A DNA stretch of 64,000 bases, taken from Amycolatopsis echigonensis (lineage in GTDB: Bacteria; Actinomycetota; Actinomycetes; Mycobacteriales; Pseudonocardiaceae). Location: the NCBI RefSeq assembly GCF_014174495.1, contig NZ_JACJHR010000043.1:1-64000 (forward strand). The letters run 5' to 3'. The translations under genes were made by a program, and so were the position numbers. The notes beneath the pieces were generated by a model. It ran no database searches. It was given only the letters and a program-made list of their open reading frames with translations, and was not told where the DNA came from. Numbering within the stretch: position 1 is the first letter of the stretch; each line of letters begins with the position of its first letter. Below, piece after piece: positions 28,529 to 36,610 of this stretch.

Positions 28529-30205
28529 ATGGATCTCGAGACCTACCTCGACGACGTCCGCGCGCGGCAGGCCCGGGTACGGCCCGCGAACACGCCGGAC
28601 CGCCTCGTGCTGCCGCTCGGCGAGCTGAGCATTCCCGGGCACGTCGACCATTGGGCGCGGGAGCGTCCCGGCCAGGCCGCGATCGTTCACGAGGGCCGGG
28701 CCATCAGCTACGCCGAACTCGCCGACCTCGTCGCACGCGTGGCCGGCTGGCTGGCCGGGGCGGGAGTGCGGCCGGGGGACCGGGTCGCGGTCGACCTGCC
28801 GAACTGCCCGCAGTTCACCGTCGCGATGCTGGCGATCCTGCGGCTCGGGGCGGTCCACGTGCCGGTGAACCCGATGTTCCAGCACGCCGAACTCGTCCAC
28901 GAGCTGGCCGACAGCGGGGCGACGGTTCTCGTCGCGGTCGACTCCGTGCTGCCGGTGGTCGTCGCGGCGCTGCCGGAGACGCAGGTGCGGCGGGTCCTCG
29001 TGACGTCGCTGTCCGACACCGCGCCGGACCTGCCGGACGGCCTGGACGCCACGCCGTGGTCGGAAGCGGTCGCACACGCACCCGCACCGGAACATCCGGC
29101 CGATCTCGACGCCCTGGCGGCCCTGAACTACACCGGCGGGACGACCGGGTTGCCGAAGGGCTGCCAGCACACCCAGCGGCACATGCTCTACACCGCGGCC
29201 ACCGCCGCCGCGGCGACCGGGCACACCGTCGAGACCGGGTACGTGCCGCTCTGCTACCTGCCGGTCTTCTGGATCGCCGGGGAGGACCTGGGCATCCTGA
29301 ACCCGATCGTGCTCGGCGGGACGTCGGTCCTGATGACCCGGTGGGACGCCGGGGCCGCGCTGGCCGCGATCGAGCGGCACGGCGTGACGTCGATGGTCGG
29401 CACCGTGGAGAACTACCTCGAGCTGCTGGAGCATCCCGACCTCCCGGCGCGCGACCTGTCGAGCCTGAAGATGCCGATGGCGGTGTCGTTCGTGCGAAAG
29501 CTGACGCAGGACGTGCGCGCGGCGTGGCGCGAGGCGGTCGGTGCGCACTCGGTGCTCTGCGAGGCGGCGTACGGGATGACGGAGACCCACACGTTCGACG
29601 CGACGCCGTACGGGATGTCCGAAGGGGACAAGGATCTGCTGGCGGAACCGGTGTTCTGCGGGGTGCCGATGCCGGGGACGGACATCGCGGTGGTGGAATT
29701 CGGGACGCTGCACCCGCTTCCGCTCGGCGAGGCGGGCGAGATCGTGGTGCGCAGCCCGTCGGTGATGACCGGCTACTGGAACCGCCCCGACGCGACGGCC
29801 GCGCAGCTGGACCGCGGCTGGCTGCACACGGGCGACAACGGCCGCCTCGACGAGGACGGCTGCCTGCACTATCTGGGCCGGGACAAGGACCTGATCAAGG
29901 TGAAGGGGATGAGCGTGTTCCCGGCGGAGGTGGAACTGCTGCTGACCCGCCACCCGGCTGTTCGCACGGCCGCCGTGGTGCCCGCGGCCGACCCGGAGTC
30001 GGGACAGGTGCCGGTGGCGTTCGTGAGCCTCGCCCCGGACGCTTCGGTGTCGGCGGCGGAACTGCGCGCGTGGGCGAAGACGGCGATGGCGCCGTACAAG
30101 GTGCCGTTGGTGGAGGTGGTCGGGGAGTTCCCGATGACGGCCACCGGGAAGATCCGGAAGGTCGAGCTGACCGACCGGGCCCAGCGGCTGGCGGACGAGC
30201 GCTGA
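28529..30205 (+). CDS. AMP-dependent acyl-CoA synthetase/ligase
   Basis: This 558-residue ANL enzyme has the P-loop YTGGTTGLPKG at residues 201-211. Later motifs include YGMTETHTFDATPYGMSEG, GWLHTGDNGRLDEDG, YLGRDKDLIKVKGMSVFPAEVE (hinge), and the catalytic lysine in PMTATGKIRKVEL. It should make acyl-CoA from a fatty or other carboxylic acid, ATP and CoA. It lies 14 bp behind the carboxylase in the same direction and is probably co-regulated by the TetR protein. Substrate chain length is unknown. Confidence 0.9.
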   Translation: MDLETYLDDVRARQARVRPANTPDRLVLPLGELSIPGHVDHWARERPGQAAIVHEGRAISYAELADLVARVAGWLAGAGVRPGDRVAVDLPNCPQFTVAMLAILRLGAVHVPVNPMFQHAELVHELADSGATVLVAVDSVLPVVVAALPETQVRRVLVTSLSDTAPDLPDGLDATPWSEAVAHAPAPEHPADLDALAALNYTGGTTGLPKGCQHTQRHMLYTAATAAAATGHTVETGYVPLCYLPVFWIAGEDLGILNPIVLGGTSVLMTRWDAGAALAAIERHGVTSMVGTVENYLELLEHPDLPARDLSSLKMPMAVSFVRKLTQDVRAAWREAVGAHSVLCEAAYGMTETHTFDATPYGMSEGDKDLLAEPVFCGVPMPGTDIAVVEFGTLHPLPLGEAGEIVVRSPSVMTGYWNRPDATAAQLDRGWLHTGDNGRLDEDGCLHYLGRDKDLIKVKGMSVFPAEVELLLTRHPAVRTAAVVPAADPESGQVPVAFVSLAPDASVSAAELRAWAKTAMAPYKVPLVEVVGEFPMTATGKIRKVELTDRAQRLADER

Positions 30206-30442
30206 GCGCTGTCCCGCCGCGTGCGGTCCCGTCGCCACGAAGAGCGGCGGCGCTGAACCGCGTTCCCGAGCGAGTCGGTGCCGGCCGAGGCTGGCGACGT
30301 CGCGGTCGTTGCCTCCAGTTAACTCGGCAGGCGACCTATCTCACCCCGCCGATCAGGTAAACGTCACCATACCGGGTCTGGCATATGTACGTACATCCCC
30401 TATAGTAGTTCTGTAGAAGAACTACTTGAGCGGGAGGCGGCA
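30206..30442. other. Intergenic region upstream of the MFS-MarR operon
   Basis: These 237 bp contain no supported gene. The 3' part holds two AT-rich palindromes described separately (30385-30426). The 5' part follows the ligase stop without a clear hairpin. Confidence 0.4.
30385..30426. promoter_or_regulatory. Two palindromes, probable MarR operator and promoter of the MFS-MarR operon
   Basis: ATGTACGTACAT (30385-30396) is a perfect 12-bp palindrome. AGTAGTTCT-GTAGA-AGAACTACT (30404-30426) is a perfect 9-bp dyad spaced by 5. Both lie within 60 bp of the MFS start, in an AT-rich island unlike its surroundings. The second is typical in size for a MarR dimer site. The encoded MarR protein is the obvious candidate. 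Confidence 0.7.
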
Positions 30443-31801
30443 GTGACGATCGGCCTCGAGCGGGCTCGGCCGGCGGTCGTGCGGGATCATCCGAACGCCG
30501 GGTGGTTCGCCGTCGGCGCGGTGTGTTTCGGCGCGTTCATGGGGCAGCTCGACGCCAGCATCGTCACGCTCACCTTCCCCGCGCTGCAGCACGAGTACGG
30601 GGCTCCGCTGGCCGCCGTGCAGTGGGTGTCGCTGGCGTATCTGCTCGCGCTGGTGGGATTGCTGGCCGCCGTCGGGCGGGTCGCCGACGCGGTCGGGCGG
30701 AAGCTCACCTACGTGCAGGGGTTCGGCGTGTTCACTGTCGCGTCGGTGGCGTGCGGGCTCGCGCCGACGCTCGGCTGGCTGGTCGCGTTCCGGGTGGTGC
30801 AGGCGATCGGCGCGGCGATGTTGCAGGCCAACAGTGTCGCGCTGGTGGTGCGCAGCGTGCGCGAGGACCGGGCGCGCGCCGCGCTCGGCGTGCAGGCGGC
30901 GGCGCAGGCGCTGGGGCTCGCGCTCGGGCCCGCGGTGGGCGGGCTACTGGTCGACACCGTCGGCTGGCGGTGGGTTTTCCTGGTCAACGCGCCGGTCGGG
31001 CTCGCCGGGCTGATCGCCGGGCGGTACCTGCTGCCGCGCACTCGCGAGCGCACGCCGCTGGGCCGGTTCGACGGGGCAGGCGTCGGGCTGCTGGCGACCG
31101 CGTCGACGGCGTTGCTGCTGGTGATTTCCGGGGTGTCCGGACTGGAGATGCCCGGGTGGCTGCTCGTCGCGCTGGCCGCGGCGACCGTGTGCGCGGCGGC
31201 TGGATTCGTGCTGCGGGAGAAGGCGGCGAGCAGCCCGATTCTGCAGCTGTCGGTGCTGCGGCCGCCGGTGGTGTCGCTGGGGCTGGCCGGGGCGCTGTGC
31301 GGCTACCTCGTGCTGTTCGGGCCGCTGACGTTGCTGCCGCAGGTCCTCGGCACGGCGGGCGGCATCGGCGCGGTGCTGACCTGCCTTCCCGCCGGGTTCG
31401 CGGTGGCCGCGGTGCTGGCCGACCGGGTGCTGCCGGCGCGGCTCGGCTCCCGCGGACGCACCGTCCTGGGCGCGCTCGTCGCGGCGGCCGGATGCGCGGC
31501 GCTGGGACCGGCGTCCGCTCCTTGGGAGGTGGGCGTGTCGCTGGTGGTGGCCGGGCTCGGTCTGGGAGTGTTCATTCCAGCCAACAACTCGGCTGTCATG
31601 AGCGCGATCCCGGCGCGGATGTCGGCCACCGGAGGAGGACTGGTGAACATGGCGCGCGGACTGGGGACGGCGCTGGGCGTGGCGCTGGTGACACTGTGCC
31701 TGCACACCGGCGGGGAAACGGCGGCGCTGGCAGTGCTGGCCGGAGCCGGAGTCCTGGCCGCGGCGACCGGGCTGGCGGCGCGCCCGGGGCAGGCCCGGTG
31801 A
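30443..31801 (+). CDS. MFS drug exporter (DHA2/EmrB-QacA type)
   Basis: This 452-residue protein has about 14 hydrophobic segments. The N-terminal DHA2 signature GQLDASIVTLTFPALQHEYGAPLAAVQWVS is at residues about 35-60, and motif A GRVADAVGRKLTY near 95. The GTG start has a GGGAGGCGG site. Its stop overlaps the MarR start (GTGA), so the two form one operon, probably induced by the compound it exports. The substrate is unknown. Confidence 0.9.
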   Translation: MTIGLERARPAVVRDHPNAGWFAVGAVCFGAFMGQLDASIVTLTFPALQHEYGAPLAAVQWVSLAYLLALVGLLAAVGRVADAVGRKLTYVQGFGVFTVASVACGLAPTLGWLVAFRVVQAIGAAMLQANSVALVVRSVREDRARAALGVQAAAQALGLALGPAVGGLLVDTVGWRWVFLVNAPVGLAGLIAGRYLLPRTRERTPLGRFDGAGVGLLATASTALLLVISGVSGLEMPGWLLVALAAATVCAAAGFVLREKAASSPILQLSVLRPPVVSLGLAGALCGYLVLFGPLTLLPQVLGTAGGIGAVLTCLPAGFAVAAVLADRVLPARLGSRGRTVLGALVAAAGCAALGPASAPWEVGVSLVVAGLGLGVFIPANNSAVMSAIPARMSATGGGLVNMARGLGTALGVALVTLCLHTGGETAALAVLAGAGVLAAATGLAARPGQAR

Positions 31802-32256
31802 CGGCGCCCGAACCCGCCCTCGCCGACGTCGTCGCCCGGCTCCGGCGCGCCATGCGGCGGGCCGCGCGCACGGCCGATCCGGACAACACGTTGTCGGTCG
31901 CGCAACTGGAATTGCTGTCCTGCCTCTTCGAGAACCCGGGTGCGCGACCGAGCCGGATCGCGCAATTGCTGAAGCTCGCGCCGAATTCGGTGACCACGAT
32001 GGTGACCGGACTGCGGGCGCGGGACCTGGTCACCCGCACCAGCGGCGGCGACGACCGGCGGACGGTCGCGCTCGAACTCACCGACACCGGCCGCGCCGCG
32101 GTAGAGCGGTGGCAGGGGCACAACGCCGCGATCCTGGCCGCGGCGCTGGACGGCGTGCACCCGGCATGGCGGCATTTGATCGCGGCCGCGGTGCCCGCGT
32201 TGAACGAACTGGTGGGGGCGATCGACGCGCTGGCGGAATCGGGGCAGCCGCACTGA
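31798..32256 (+). CDS. MarR-family regulator
   Basis: This 152-residue winged-helix regulator has LSVAQLELLSCLFENPGARPSRIAQLLKLAPNSVTTMVTGLRARDLVTRTSGGDDRRTVALELTDTG at about residues 25-95, which is the full MarR HTH and wing with the DxRxxxLxLT signature. The GTG start overlaps the MFS stop. It most likely represses the MFS-MarR operon at the palindromes at 30385-30426 and is relieved by the transported compound. Confidence 0.9.
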   Translation: MTAPEPALADVVARLRRAMRRAARTADPDNTLSVAQLELLSCLFENPGARPSRIAQLLKLAPNSVTTMVTGLRARDLVTRTSGGDDRRTVALELTDTGRAAVERWQGHNAAILAAALDGVHPAWRHLIAAAVPALNELVGAIDALAESGQPH

Positions 32257-32509
32257 ACCGGCGAGGGTCTTCGGTTGGTTGGGTCGACAGCGGTTTCTGT
32301 GCCTCGGTCTTTAACGGCAATGCCAGGAACTTCAGTGGTGCGACGGGCGCGGCCGCCTCGGGGCGAAGGGTTTGGCGGGTCCGGGCTGGCTGACGGCGGG
32401 CCGTCTGAAGACTAGGGACATTGCTTGGCGTCCTTTGTGGACGCTCAGCAGCCGGTGCGGCCACGCCGCTCAGGTTCCTGGCAGCGCCCGGGGACAGGCG
32501 GGTGTTTCC
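32257..32509. other. Intergenic gap between MarR and DoxX genes
   Basis: These 253 bp lie between two convergent genes. A reverse-strand open stretch here uses a rare TTA codon and lacks a ribosome site, so no gene is called. No clear terminator stem was found. Confidence 0.35.
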
Positions 32510-32938
32510 TCAAGCGTGCGGGACCGCTCCGACACGCGCGCCCCGCGGCCGCAGTGCCGAGAGCGCCCCGGTGAGCGCGAGCCGGCCGGGGCCGGTGAAC
32601 GCGAGCAGCAGCAGTGCCCAGCAGAACATCGCGGCCGCTTCGCCGCCGTTCTCGATGGGGAAAAGCCCTTGCGGCACATGGACGGAGAAGTACGCGTACG
32701 CCATCGACCCGGATCCGATCAGCGCCGCGATCCGGGTGCCGACGCCGAGCAGGACGAGCCCGCCCGCGACGAGCTGGATCAGCGCGGCCCACCAGCCCGG
32801 CCAGGCGCCCACCGGCGCCGTGTCGTGCGCGCCGAGCACCCCGAACAGGGTTTTCACGCCGTGGCAGGCGAAAAGAAACCCGACGACGATGCGGAACAAA
32901 CCGAGCGCGTAATCCCGTGCCGCGTCCAGCCGGTGCAT
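32510..32938 (-). CDS. DoxX-family membrane protein
   Basis: This 142-residue protein starts at the ATG giving MHRLDAARDYALG, preceded by GGGGAGGC. It has four hydrophobic helices: FRIVVGFLFACHGVKTLFG, LIQLVAGGLVLLGVGTRIAALIG, AYAYFSVHVPQGLF and AAAMFCWALLLLAFTGPG. The GVGTRIAALI motif after helix 2 is typical of DoxX/YphA proteins, small membrane oxidoreductase-associated proteins of poorly known function. It is monocistronic. Confidence 0.85.
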   Translation of the reverse strand: MHRLDAARDYALGLFRIVVGFLFACHGVKTLFGVLGAHDTAPVGAWPGWWAALIQLVAGGLVLLGVGTRIAALIGSGSMAYAYFSVHVPQGLFPIENGGEAAAMFCWALLLLAFTGPGRLALTGALSALRPRGARVGAVPHA

Positions 32939-33312
32939 GCTGCCTCCCCATAGGACGACTCGGGCGGACGGCGGCGACGTCCGTTCGGACACCAGTACCG
33001 GTCCGCAGAGTGGTCCAGACCTTTCTTGGACCGGTGTCAGGTATACCGGTGACCGGAGTCTCGGCGATACCTGCGAAAGTCAGGTTCCGCCCGATCCGCC
33101 GGTTGTGGTAACGGCCGGTGAAGGGGAGAGCGTCCGGTTCGGGGAAGGGGCAGGTCCGGTGAAGGGAATGGGATTCTCGGCGTCTGCTGGCGGTGATCGC
33201 GCCGGACGAGGCGAGGCTGCGCCGGGATTCTGCCGAAGCCGTTTTGGGTGAACCGTCGTCCCGAAAACCAGGTCCGGACCTGGTCTTCGGATTCGGTGCT
33301 CGTGTTACCGGT
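32939..33312. other. Intergenic region (374 bp) between DoxX and quinone oxidoreductase genes
   Basis: No supported gene. 33035-33055 holds ACCGGTGTCAGGTATACCGGT, a dyad of two ACCGGT half-sites, which may be an operator of the doxX promoter. The rest appears featureless. Confidence 0.35.
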
Positions 33313-34230
33313 TCAGAGCGTGACCACGATCTTGCCGTGGACGTGCCGTCCGGCTTGCATTGTCACGGCTTCGCGGAACTGCTCGACCGGGAAGGTCGCC
33401 GCGATCGGCACGGTGAGTTCTCCGGAACGGATCACGTCGGCGATCCGTTCGAGGGAGCCCGGTTTCGCGTCGACCGCGCCCGTCGCGTGCACACCGGGCA
33501 AGGCGGGGCCGTCGGCGACGGTGGAGATCCGCTCGGGCGCCACGCCGAGTTCGAGCGCGGCCTCGGCTGCTTCCCGGCCGAACAGGTCGGTCGCCGCGGT
33601 GATCCCTTCGGGTGCCAAGGCCCGCACGCGGTCCGGGAGGCCGGGGCCGTACGCCACGGATTCGGCGCCGAGCTCGCGCAGGAAGCCGAATGTGCGCTCG
33701 GAAGCGGTGCCAAGCACCCGGGCGCCCGCGAGTTTCGCCAGCTGTACGGCGAAAATGCCCACGCCGCCCGCCGCCCCGCCGATCAGGACGGCGTCCCCGG
33801 CGCGGAGCCCGATCGCGGCGAGCGCGGCGGAGGCGGTCAGCCCGGCTACCGGAAGCGTGGCCGCCACCTCGTCGCTGATGCTCTCCGGAGTGCGCCACAG
33901 CGTCGTGGTGGGGGTCTTGACCAGCACGAAATCCGCGACGGACCGGCCGATCGCAGCCCCGTGGACCCGGTCGCCCACGCTGAATCCGGCGGCTTCGGCT
34001 CCCGCCTCGTCCACCACTCCGGCGAAGTCGCTGCCGAACCCGGCCGGCAGGGTGATGCCGAACCGCGCCGCCATTTCGGGCTTGGCGGCGATCTGCCAGT
34101 CCATCGGATTCAGCCCGGCAGCCGTGACCCGGACGCGAACCTCGTCCGGTCCGGCGTGCGGTTCGGGCACCTCCTGGAGTTCGAGTACGTCGAGTCCGCC
34201 GAATTGCCGGTAACGGACAGCTCTGCTCAT
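33313..34230 (-). CDS. Zinc-independent alcohol dehydrogenase/quinone oxidoreductase family protein
   Basis: This 305-residue medium-chain dehydrogenase/reductase of the QOR type starts with MSRAVRYRQFGGLDVLELQEVPEP. It has GSDFAGVVDEAGAEAAGFSVGDRV near 65-90 and a nucleotide-binding loop IGGAAGGVGIFAVQLAKLAGARVLG near 150-170. No catalytic zinc cysteines are seen. It probably reduces quinones or enones with NADPH. Divergent TetR at 34318 with two operator-like dyads suggests induction by electrophiles or quinones. Confidence 0.88.
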   Translation of the reverse strand: MSRAVRYRQFGGLDVLELQEVPEPHAGPDEVRVRVTAAGLNPMDWQIAAKPEMAARFGITLPAGFGSDFAGVVDEAGAEAAGFSVGDRVHGAAIGRSVADFVLVKTPTTTLWRTPESISDEVAATLPVAGLTASAALAAIGLRAGDAVLIGGAAGGVGIFAVQLAKLAGARVLGTASERTFGFLRELGAESVAYGPGLPDRVRALAPEGITAATDLFGREAAEAALELGVAPERISTVADGPALPGVHATGAVDAKPGSLERIADVIRSGELTVPIAATFPVEQFREAVTMQAGRHVHGKIVVTL

Positions 34231-34250
34231 CGGTCTTTTCTCCTCGGCCA

Positions 34251-34310
34251 GTGATGGGACTTGGTCTCATCACCACCGTACCCGAGTGATGGGACAAAGT
34301 CCCGTAGACT
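34251..34310. promoter_or_regulatory. Two TetR operators between the quinone oxidoreductase and TetR genes
   Basis: GTGATGGGAC-TTG-GTCTCATCAC (34251-34273) is a 10-bp dyad with one mismatch. GTGATGGGACAAAGTCCCGT (from 34286) repeats the same left half-site with GGGAC-AAA-GTCCC symmetry. Both copies sit in the 87-bp divergent promoter, matching dimer-of-dimers binding by TetR. The repeated GTGATGGGAC unit is the direct evidence. Confidence 0.75.
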
Positions 34311-34317
34311 TCTCCCC

Positions 34318-34887
34318 ATGGCACGCTGGCAACCGGACGCACCAGGGCGGCTCGCCGCCGCGGCCCTCGACCTGTTCGAGGAACACGGCTACGAGAACAC
34401 GACCGTGATCGAGATCGCGGAGCGCGCGGGCCTCACCAAGAGCACGTTCTTCCGGTACTTCCCGGACAAGCGCGAGGTGCTCTTCGGCGAAAGCGCGCTG
34501 ACCGGCCTGCTCGTCGACGCCATCGCCGCGGCACCGCCCGACGCCGAACCGCTCGAGGCGGTGGCGCACGCCTTGGACGTGCTCGGCCAGGAGGTCTTCA
34601 CCGAGGGCCGTCGCGAGTTCAGCGCCCGTCGGCAGGCCGTGCTCGACGCCAATCCGGAACTGGCGGAACGCGAAGCGCGGAAAAGGATCGGCCTCGTCGA
34701 CTCGATGATCGAAGCTCTCGAACGCCGCGGAGTCGCCGGGAGGACCGCGCGGGTTGCTGGAAAACTGGGCGCGCTCGCCTGGGAAATCGCCCACGACGAG
34801 TGGATCCTCGGGGGTGAGGGCGAGGAGTTCGGTGCGCTGGTACGGCAAGTACTCGCCGAAGTGCGCGTGGTGAGTGGCGCCTGCTGA
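34318..34887 (+). CDS. TetR-family regulator paired with a quinone oxidoreductase
   Basis: This 189-residue protein starts at the ATG giving MARWQPDAPGRL. The TetR HTH is at residues 10-55 (NTTVIEIAERAGLTKSTFFRYFPDKREVLFG), and a short helical ligand domain follows. It is divergent from the reductase at 33313-34230 and probably represses it and itself through the two GTGATGGGAC sites. The inducer is unknown. Confidence 0.9.
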   Translation: MARWQPDAPGRLAAAALDLFEEHGYENTTVIEIAERAGLTKSTFFRYFPDKREVLFGESALTGLLVDAIAAAPPDAEPLEAVAHALDVLGQEVFTEGRREFSARRQAVLDANPELAEREARKRIGLVDSMIEALERRGVAGRTARVAGKLGALAWEIAHDEWILGGEGEEFGALVRQVLAEVRVVSGAC

Positions 34888-35102
34888 GGATGCTGTCCGT
34901 TCTCGTGGTGGTCGGCGGGATCTCTTCCGTGTGGTTGCCCGGCGGCGGGGTACCGCTGCTCGCTGTTGCCGCTCGCCCGGTCCTCCACATCCCGTCCACG
35001 TTGTGGAGCAAGCGGCCAGTTCGCCCTTCGCGGGCTGGTTTTGTCGGGTGGGGTCAGCAGGCTGGGCATGGGCAGCCCCCAAGGGGAGGGGCGGGGTCGA
35101 GG

Positions 35103-35681
35103 TCAGGAACGCGGCGGCCAGCCGGATTCCAGCAGGGCGAACACCGACCCCAGTGCGGCGGCGGGATCCGGTGCGGTGCCGGTGAGGTCCGGGATTTCCA
35201 GCACGAACCGCGCCAAGGCACGTACCGCCGGGGCGTCCGGTGGGAGGCCGCTCTCGTCGGCTAGGGCGGCGGCTAGGTCGGGTTCGCAGGAATGCCACAG
35301 GCGGCGCGCGTACTCGCGCAGGGCGGGTGTTCGCACGATCAGGTCCCGTTTCGGGGCGTGTTCCGGCGGGAGGTCCGTCGAATACGGGCCGCGGGAGGCG
35401 AAGAACCGGTGCAGGGCCGCGAGGATCGGTTCCTCCGGGGAGCGGTTCCGGACCGCGGCGACGATGCCGGCTAGGCGTTCCGAGCCGTCGTCGAAGATCA
35501 GGGCTTCTTTGCCGTCCGGGACGTGGGCGAAGAGGGTCGCGACGGAGATGTCGGCTTCTTCGGCGATCTGCGCGACGGTCACCCCGTCGTAGCCATGCTC
35601 CAGGAACAGCCGCAGCGCGACCTCGTCCAGCCGTCGCCGGGTTTCGAGCTTGCGGCGTTCGCGACGTCCCGTGTTGACCAC
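35103..35681 (-). CDS. TetR-family regulator paired with an SDR enzyme
   Basis: This 192-residue protein starts at GTG 35681 (MVNTGRRERRKLETRRRL). The HTH is at residues about 12-60 (VTVAQIAEEADISVATLFAHVPDGKEALI). It lacks close resemblance to a named subgroup. It is divergent from the SDR gene at 35750, with a 68-bp gap that holds a perfect 15-bp inverted repeat. It is likely a ligand-released repressor of the SDR gene. Confidence 0.9.
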   Translation of the reverse strand: MVNTGRRERRKLETRRRLDEVALRLFLEHGYDGVTVAQIAEEADISVATLFAHVPDGKEALIFDDGSERLAGIVAAVRNRSPEEPILAALHRFFASRGPYSTDLPPEHAPKRDLIVRTPALREYARRLWHSCEPDLAAALADESGLPPDAPAVRALARFVLEIPDLTGTAPDPAAALGSVFALLESGWPPRS

Positions 35682-35694
35682 GACCCGCAGTCTA

Positions 35695-35740
35695 CCTAAA
35701 CCTGAAGTGGGTCTAAAGTCAGAATCACTTCAGGTTTAGG
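35695..35740. promoter_or_regulatory. Large perfect inverted repeat, TetR operator of the SDR/TetR pair
   Basis: CCTAAACCTGAAGTG (35695-35709) is matched exactly by CACTTCAGGTTTAGG (35726-35740) with a 16-bp centre. A 46-bp dyad with a wide spacer suggests two TetR dimers or binding on both sides of a -10 element (TCTAAAGTCAGAAT lies between). It occupies nearly the whole divergent intergenic region. Confidence 0.8.
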
Positions 35741-35749
35741 AGGGGTGTC

Positions 35750-36610
35750 ATGACGGTGCTGGTAACCGGGGGCAACGCGGGGATCGGCTACTTCGTCGCG
35801 GAACAGCTGGCCGAGGCGGGAATCGAGGTGGTGCTCGGCAGCCGGGACGCGGCGAAGGCGGAGGTCGCGCTGAAGGTACTCCGCGAGAGGGTGCCGGGAG
35901 CGCGCGCGACGTGGGCGCGGCTGGACCTTGCCGACCTGGCGTCGGTGAAGGGGATCGAGGTCGGGGCGCTCGAGGCGGTCGTGCTGAACGCGGGCGTCTA
36001 CCTCGAAGGTCCGGACCGTCGGGAGACCAAGGACGGGCACGAGATGACCTTCGGGGTCAACCATCTCGGGCACTTCGCGCTGACGGCGACGCTTCAGGAC
36101 CGGTTGAAGCCGGGAGCGAGGATCGTGACCATGGGCAGTTTCGCGGCTAAGTCAGCGAAGCTCGATTTCGACGATCTGGAGTGCCAGCGCGACTACCAGC
36201 CGAAAACCGCGTACGAGCGGTCGAAGCTCGCGCAAACGCTCTTCGCGTTGGAATTGGATCGGCGGCTGAGGGCAGCAGGCAGCGGCAGGCTGAGTGTCGT
36301 TGCTCATCCTGGCGGGGCGTTGGACAGTCTGACTCCGGACCGGCCGCCGCTGCACGTGCGGAGCACGAAACAGAAGCTGAGCCTCGCGCGAATTGCCTTG
36401 CAGGGCAAGGACGGCGGCGCGCGGCCGGCGGTGCGTGCGGCGGTCGGTCCGGATGTCCACAGTGGTCAGATCTGGGGTCCGCGCGTGTTCGGCCTCAAGG
36501 GGAAGCCTCGGCCGGAGCCGGTGCGCGGACCGTACGCGGACGTCGAGGCCGCTGCTCGGTTGTGGGCAGCGAGCGTGGAGCTGACCGGAGTCGAGCCGGT
36601 GTTCAGCTGA
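35750..36610 (+). CDS. Short-chain dehydrogenase/reductase
   Basis: This 286-residue SDR protein has the NAD(P) loop VLVTGGNAGIGYFVAEQL at residues 3-20, NAG motif VVLNAGVYLEG near 80, MGSFAAK near 130 and the catalytic YERSK near 155. The long C-terminal extension resembles light-dependent protochlorophyllide-reductase-like SDRs. The substrate is unknown. The gene is divergent from the TetR repressor and overlaps the convergent reductase gene at its 3' end by 8 bp. Confidence 0.9.
   Translation: MTVLVTGGNAGIGYFVAEQLAEAGIEVVLGSRDAAKAEVALKVLRERVPGARATWARLDLADLASVKGIEVGALEAVVLNAGVYLEGPDRRETKDGHEMTFGVNHLGHFALTATLQDRLKPGARIVTMGSFAAKSAKLDFDDLECQRDYQPKTAYERSKLAQTLFALELDRRLRAAGSGRLSVVAHPGGALDSLTPDRPPLHVRSTKQKLSLARIALQGKDGGARPAVRAAVGPDVHSGQIWGPRVFGLKGKPRPEPVRGPYADVEAAARLWAASVELTGVEPVFS

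Noticed and set aside
32078..32464. 128-residue reverse frame between MarR and DoxX genes
   Set aside because: It has low-complexity Pro/Arg content, a rare TTA codon and no ribosome site.
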